Part shown: positions 59,469-64,000 of the stretch, one piece after another
How the letters are laid out: each line of letters opens with the position of its first letter
Numbering within the stretch: position 1 is the first letter of the stretch
Origin: Phenylobacterium sp. J426
GTDB lineage: Bacteria; Pseudomonadota; Alphaproteobacteria; Caulobacterales; Caulobacteraceae
Reading direction: 5' to 3'
Assembly: GCF_024699945.1 (NCBI RefSeq)
Contig: NZ_JAJOMY010000001.1
Span: 1,798,001 to 1,862,000, forward strand
Length of the DNA stretch: 64,000 nt
Made by a program: the position numbers and the translations under genes
The notes under the pieces: generated by a model
What the model saw: the letters and a program-made list of their open reading frames with translations, nothing else
Told to the model about the DNA's origin: nothing
Databases searched by the model: none

Positions 59469-60911
59469 ATGAGCCCCCGCCGCATCCGGGCCGCCTCGCT
59501 CATGCGCCTGCTCGGCGCGTGGCGCGGGGACCAAGCCGGTCCCGCCTACCGCCAGCTGGCCGATGGCCTGCGCCTGTTGATCCTGGACGGCAGGCTGCCG
59601 CTCGACGTGGTGCTGCCGGGCGAGCGCGAACTGGCCCAGGCGTTGGAGGTCAGCCGGACGACGGTGACGGGCGCCTTCACCCGCCTACGCGAACAGGGCT
59701 TCCTGCAGAGCCGCCAGGGCGCGGGCGCGCGCACGCGGCTGCCCACCGGGCCGGGCCACCGCGACTCGGGTCCGCTGATCCGCCCGAGCGAGCCGGGCGT
59801 CGTCGACCTGACGGCCGCGGCCCTGCCCGCCGGGGACTTCGTGCACCAGGCCTACGCCAAGGCCATCGAGGCGCTGCCGGCCCACCTGCCGCATCACGGC
59901 TACGAGCCGGTGGGGCTGATGGTGCTGCGGGAGGCGGTGGCCGACCGCTACACCCGCCGGGGCCTGCCGACGACGCCGGAGCAGATCCTCGTCACCCACG
60001 GCGCGCAGCACGCCTGGGCGCTGATGTTGCGGCTGCTGACGGGGCCGGGCGACCGGGTGGTGATCGACCATCCGACCTATCCGAACGCCATCGACGCGAT
60101 CCTGCGCTCGTCCTGCCGGCCGGTGCCGGTGAGCCTGCCGCAGGACGGCTGGGACTTGGACGGCGTGGTGGCGGCGTTCCAGCAGAGCGCGCCGCGGCTG
60201 GCGCACCTGGTGCCGGACTTCCACAACCCCACCGGCCGCTGGATGGACTTCGCCGGCCGCGAGGCGATCGCCGCCGCGGGTCTTCGGACCCGCACGGTGG
60301 TGGTGTTCGACGAGACCATGCTGGACCTGTCGCTGGAGGGGCCGCGGGCGTCCTACGGCTTCGAGGAGCCGCCGGGCGCGATCGTGCGCCTGGGTTCGAC
60401 GGGCAAGAGCTTCTGGGGCGGTCTGCGCATCGGCTGGATCCGCGCCGAGCCCGAGATGATCGCAGCGCTTGGCCGCATGCGGGCCTCCATCGACCTCGGC
60501 ACCCCCGTGCTGGAGCAGCTCGCCGCCGCCGCCCTCCTGCGGGACGACGAGGCGGCGCTGGCCGCCCGCCGGGCCGAGCTGCGCGAACGCCGGGACCGGC
60601 TGGTCAAGCTTGCGGCCGAGCGGCTGCCGGAGTGGCGGGTGGCGCCGCCGCCGGGCGGCCTGTCTGTCTGGGCCGAGCTGCCGGCGCCGGTGTCCAATGC
60701 GCTGGCCGCCACCTGCGAGCGGCACGGCGTGCGGATCGCCGCAGGCCCACGGTTCGGCGTCGACGGCGCGTTCGAGCGCTTCGTGCGGCTGCCCTTCACC
60801 CTGCCGGCCGAACCCATGGCCGAGGCGATCGATCGCCTGGCGCTCGCCTATGTCCGGCTGCGTCCGCAGGCGGCGAACACCTCGGAGGCGGTGACCCGCG
60901 CCGTAGTATGA
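59469..60911 (+). CDS. MocR-type transcriptional regulator (GntR HTH plus aminotransferase-like)
   Basis: The 480-residue protein has a GntR winged helix at residues about 15-85 (PLDVVLPGERELAQALEVSR) and a fold-type I aminotransferase domain from about 105. The PLP lysine lies in RLGSTGKSFWGGLRIGWIRA, and FVPD-like HLVPDFHNPTGRWMDFAGRE is also normal. MocR proteins bind PLP or a derivative and regulate adjacent genes, so YczE is the likely target. The start at 59469 gives a short 64-bp intergenic region. Confidence 0.9.
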   Translation: MSPRRIRAASLMRLLGAWRGDQAGPAYRQLADGLRLLILDGRLPLDVVLPGERELAQALEVSRTTVTGAFTRLREQGFLQSRQGAGARTRLPTGPGHRDSGPLIRPSEPGVVDLTAAALPAGDFVHQAYAKAIEALPAHLPHHGYEPVGLMVLREAVADRYTRRGLPTTPEQILVTHGAQHAWALMLRLLTGPGDRVVIDHPTYPNAIDAILRSSCRPVPVSLPQDGWDLDGVVAAFQQSAPRLAHLVPDFHNPTGRWMDFAGREAIAAAGLRTRTVVVFDETMLDLSLEGPRASYGFEEPPGAIVRLGSTGKSFWGGLRIGWIRAEPEMIAALGRMRASIDLGTPVLEQLAAAALLRDDEAALAARRAELRERRDRLVKLAAERLPEWRVAPPPGGLSVWAELPAPVSNALAATCERHGVRIAAGPRFGVDGAFERFVRLPFTLPAEPMAEAIDRLALAYVRLRPQAANTSEAVTRAVV

Positions 60912-61015
60912 CGACTAGCTCTTACGCGGCGGCACGCTTGCCGCGGCGGCGATCCGGGGCATAGTTCCTCCCAAAAGCTGCGCCACGCGAATGAGCCGGC
61001 TGCTGGGAGGGCGAG

Positions 61016-63169
61016 ATGAAGATCATCCGGTTCGGGCTCATTGCGGCCGCGGTGCTGAGCCTGGCGGCCTGCCAGAAGGCGGGGACGGCCAACGTCGACG
61101 GCAAGCGCATCGCCGAGGCCGACGCCAACGCCGAGTGGCTGTCCTACGGCAAGGGCTATTCCGAGCAGCGGTTCTCGCCGTTGGACAAGGTCAACGCCGG
61201 CAACGTCGGCCAGCTGGGCCTCGCCTGGTACGCCGAGTTCGACACCGACCGCGGCCAGGAGGCGACGCCGCTGGTCGTGGACGGCGTGCTTTACACCACG
61301 ACGGCCTGGTCGAAGGTCCTCGCCTTCAACGCGAAGACGGGCGAGCGGCTCTGGGCCTTCGATCCAAAGGTGGAAGGGGCGAAGGGCTTCAACGCCTGTT
61401 GCGACGTGGTCAACCGGGGCGTCGCCATCTGGAAGGGCCGCGTCTACGTCGGCACGATCGACGGACGGCTGATCGCGCTGGACGCCAAGACCGGCGACCA
61501 GGTCTGGTCGGTGCAGACGACCGATCCCTCCAAGCCGTACACGATCACCGGCGCGCCCCGGGTCATCAAGGACAAGGTGCTGATCGGCAACGGCGGCGCC
61601 GAATATGGCGTGCGCGGCTACATCACCGCCTACGATGCGGCGACCGGCAAGCAGGCCTGGCGCTTCTTCACGGTGCCGAACCCCACCGGAGCCCCGGACG
61701 GCGCCGCCTCTGACAAGGTGATGCGTGAGAAGGTCAATGCGACGTGGTCCGAGGGCGAGTGGAAGAAGACCGGCGGTGGCGGAACGGCGTGGGACTCCAT
61801 CGCCTATGACCCGGCTCTCGACCTCGTCTATTTCGGCATCGGCAACGGAAATCCCTGGAACCACAAACTGCGGTCGGGCGGGCAGGGCGACAACCTGTTC
61901 GTGTCGTCGATCCTGGCGCTGAAGCCGGACACCGGGGAGTACGCCTGGCACTACCAGACGACGCCGGGCGAAAGCTGGGACTACACGGCGACCCAGCACA
62001 TCATCCTGGCCGACCTGACCATCGGCGGGCAACCGCGCAAGGTGCTGATGCAGGCGCCGAAGAACGGGTTCTTCTACGTCATCGACCGCGCGAACGGTCA
62101 ACTGATCTCGGCCAAGAACTACACCAACATCACCTGGGCGAGCGGCGTCGACCTGAAGACGGGCCGGCCGATCGAGAACCCGGCCGCGCGCTATCAGCAG
62201 GCCTCCACCGTGCTGCAGATCCCGGGGCCCCTGGGGGCGCACAACTGGCAGCCGATGGCCTTCAATCCGAAGACCGGCCTCGTCTACATCCCCACTAACG
62301 TCACGCCGTTCGCCTATACCGACGACAAGGGCTTCGGCGTGAAACAAGGCGCCTGGAACACGGGCGTCGACTTCCTGACCAACGCCCTGCCGACCGACGC
62401 CGCGACGCTCACGGCCCTGACCGCCATGATCAAGGGCCAGCTGGTCGCATGGGATCCGGTGAACCAGCGCGCGGTATGGACCAAGGACCATCCCTACTTC
62501 TGGAACGCCGGCGTGCTGTCGACGGGCGGCGGCCTCGTCTTCCAGGGCGCGGCGGAGGGCCAGTTCCGGGCCTATGACGCCGCCAACGGCAAGGAGCTGT
62601 GGGCCTATCCGACGGGCAACGGGATCATCGCCGCGCCCATGACCTACGAGATCGACGGCGAGCAGTATGTGGCGATCATGGTGGGCGCCGGCGGCGGCGG
62701 CCAGATCTCGGCTCCGGCGTCGCTGCCCGTGCGGCCCAGGCTGCCCGGCCGACTGCTGGTCTTCAAACTGGGCGGTCAGGTCCAGGCGCCGGCCTTCCCG
62801 GCGCCGCCTGCCGCGGCCCCGATCGACCTGGCCTCGATGGAGCCGTCGACCGGCGACACGCAACGCGGGTTCGCGCTGTTCCACCAGCACTGTCAGGTCT
62901 GCCACGGCCCGAACGCCTCGGGCGCCTGGCTGCCGGACCTGAAGCGTTCGCCGATCACGGCCTCGGCGCAGAGCTGGCAGGCGGTGGTGATCGAGGGCGC
63001 CAACGCGCCGCGCGGCATGGCCAGCTTCGCGCGCTTCATCAGCCCGCAGGACGCCGAGGCGGTCCGCGCCTACGTCATCCAGGAAGCGCGGACGGCCGCG
63101 GCAGCGACGCCGGCGGCCGCGCCCGAGACCTCACAGGGCTCGCGCGTCGCGCCCGCGCCCAAGACCTGA
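61016..63169 (+). CDS. Quinohaemoprotein alcohol dehydrogenase (PQQ plus cytochrome c)
   Basis: Oxidises alcohols in the periplasm and passes electrons through PQQ to a fused haem c. The 717-residue protein has a lipoprotein-like signal ([10 protein letters not shown]), an eight-bladed propeller with tryptophan-docking repeats ([18 protein letters not shown]), the vicinal Cys pair in [11 protein letters not shown], and a cytochrome c domain with [20 protein letters not shown] at about 615-640. No pqq biosynthesis gene is nearby. ATG 61016 follows GGAGGG. Confidence 0.9.
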   Translation: MKIIRFGLIAAAVLSLAACQKAGTANVDGKRIAEADANAEWLSYGKGYSEQRFSPLDKVNAGNVGQLGLAWYAEFDTDRGQEATPLVVDGVLYTTTAWSKVLAFNAKTGERLWAFDPKVEGAKGFNACCDVVNRGVAIWKGRVYVGTIDGRLIALDAKTGDQVWSVQTTDPSKPYTITGAPRVIKDKVLIGNGGAEYGVRGYITAYDAATGKQAWRFFTVPNPTGAPDGAASDKVMREKVNATWSEGEWKKTGGGGTAWDSIAYDPALDLVYFGIGNGNPWNHKLRSGGQGDNLFVSSILALKPDTGEYAWHYQTTPGESWDYTATQHIILADLTIGGQPRKVLMQAPKNGFFYVIDRANGQLISAKNYTNITWASGVDLKTGRPIENPAARYQQASTVLQIPGPLGAHNWQPMAFNPKTGLVYIPTNVTPFAYTDDKGFGVKQGAWNTGVDFLTNALPTDAATLTALTAMIKGQLVAWDPVNQRAVWTKDHPYFWNAGVLSTGGGLVFQGAAEGQFRAYDAANGKELWAYPTGNGIIAAPMTYEIDGEQYVAIMVGAGGGGQISAPASLPVRPRLPGRLLVFKLGGQVQAPAFPAPPAAAPIDLASMEPSTGDTQRGFALFHQHCQVCHGPNASGAWLPDLKRSPITASAQSWQAVVIEGANAPRGMASFARFISPQDAEAVRAYVIQEARTAAAATPAAAPETSQGSRVAPAPKT

Positions 63170-64000
63170 GCGCGCTAGCGGGGAGAACAGCGTCGAACTG
63201 CTCGGCGATCCAGTCGGCCTGGGCGTCGGTCAGGATCAGCGGCGGGGCGATGCGAATGGTGTGCTCGTGTGTCTCCTTGGCGAGCAGGCCTCGGGCCTGC
63301 AGCGCCTCGCACACCCGCCGCGCGCCTCCAGCCTCGGGATGCAGCTCGACAGCCAGCATCAGGCCGCGGCCGCGCACCTCCTTGACGCCGCCGGCCTTGA
63401 TGGCGGCGAGCTGGCCTTTCAACCGATCTCCGACGCGGGCGGCGTTCTCCACCATGCCTTCCTCCGTCAGCGCCCGCAGGGCCGCCCGCGCCACGGCGCA
63501 GGCCAGCGGATTGCCGCCGAATGTGGAGCCGTGCTCGCCTGGATGCAGCACGCCCATGACCTCGGAGTTCGAGAGCACGGCAGAGACCGGGTAGAAGCCG
63601 CCGGACAGCGCCTTGCCGATCAGGCTGAGGTCGGCCTCGATCCCCTCGTGCTCTTCCGCCAGCAGCTTGCCGGTGCGGCCGAGGCCGGTCTGGATCTCGT
63701 CCAGGATGAGGATGACGTTCTCGCGGGTGCAGAGCTCGCGGGCGGCCTTCAGATAGCCCGCGGGCGGGATGATGACGCCCGCCTCGCCCTGGATCGGCTC
63801 CAGCAGCACGGCCACCGTGTTCGGCGTGACCGCCGCCTCTAGGGCCTCTCTGTCCCCGTAGGGCACGACCTTGAAGCCCGGCGCGAAGGGGCCGAAGCCG
63901 CCGCGGGACTGCGGATCGGTGGAGAAGCCGACGATGCTGATGGTGCGGCCGTGAAAATTCTCGGAGGCGACGATGATCTCGGCCGCTCCGTCCGGGACCC
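63075..64000 (-). CDS. rocD: Ornithine aminotransferase-like enzyme (partial)
   Basis: The gene continues beyond the right edge, so only the C-terminal part is seen. It belongs to class III aminotransferases: [15 protein letters not shown] [20 protein letters not shown], the PLP-binding Lys in [20 protein letters not shown] and [20 protein letters not shown]. The start region ([19 protein letters not shown]) fits ornithine aminotransferase. The last 35 residues overlap the dehydrogenase gene end by 95 bp and look unusual, so the true stop may be earlier if one base is missing near 63180. Confidence 0.78.
   Translation of the reverse strand, partial: VPDGAAEIIVASENFHGRTISIVGFSTDPQSRGGFGPFAPGFKVVPYGDREALEAAVTPNTVAVLLEPIQGEAGVIIPPAGYLKAARELCTRENVILILDEIQTGLGRTGKLLAEEHEGIEADLSLIGKALSGGFYPVSAVLSNSEVMGVLHPGEHGSTFGGNPLACAVARAALRALTEEGMVENAARVGDRLKGQLAAIKAGGVKEVRGRGLMLAVELHPEAGGARRVCEALQARGLLAKETHEHTIRIAPPLILTDAQADWIAEQFDAVLPASALRSWARARRASPVRSRARPPASLPRPSALPG

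Overview
The window is a high-GC alphaproteobacterial chromosome segment, most likely from a member of the Caulobacteraceae (Caulobacter/Phenylobacterium type). The evidence is a gapR homologue next to a TacA-like sigma-54 regulator, a motA with no motB beside it, large TonB-dependent receptors in tandem and a 41-residue L36. The genus cannot be fixed from the sequence.

Positions 1-41108 are read as an integrated tailed-phage genome with an HK97-type head and a long-tail module, whose left end lies outside the window. Its right boundary is a 50-bp 3' fragment of a tRNA-Val(GAC) gene (41059-41108). The long leftward (minus) transcription unit runs, in order of transcription, from a Cro-like gene (31143) and a CII-like regulator through a prim-pol primase, a DnaB helicase and an initiator carrying three palindromic iterons. 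It continues with an unknown protein, a NusG-like factor, an HNH nuclease, terS, terL, portal, S49 protease, capsid, connectors, tail tube, tail chaperones with a likely -1 frameshift, tape measure, tail tip and tailspike, and ends with holin, endolysin and spanins. The rightward (plus) unit starts at the repressor and passes through several unknown proteins, an S24-like protein, a Lar-like zinc protein and an excisionase to the tyrosine integrase. Both units are controlled by shared palindromic operators (TACGC-N5-GCGTA). Plus-strand cargo genes inside the leftward region include an acyltransferase, a very acidic small protein and, at the far left, Ku and a DUF3606 protein.

An IS21-family element (37133-39738, 6-bp target duplication AGGGAA) has inserted at the 3' end of a zinc-ribbon gene downstream of the integrase. 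Between it and the tRNA fragment lie a small coupled gene and a GNAT acetyltransferase with a short upstream ORF.

From 41109 to 64000 the sequence is ordinary host chromosome: a medium-chain reductase, two tandem TonB receptors, a DUF6491 protein, mnmC, a small lipoprotein, motA, an MFS exporter, a lytic transglycosylase, rpmJ, a HAD phosphatase, folE, gapR, tacA, a divergent YczE/MocR pair, a quinohaemoprotein alcohol dehydrogenase and a partial ornithine aminotransferase.

Ten apparent single-frame disruptions occur in otherwise well-conserved genes, nearly all at G/C homopolymers or in one identical 14-bp GC-rich context. They hit both prophage and host genes. Sequencing or assembly indels are the simplest explanation, although prophage decay and, for one poly-G tract, phase variation remain possible.
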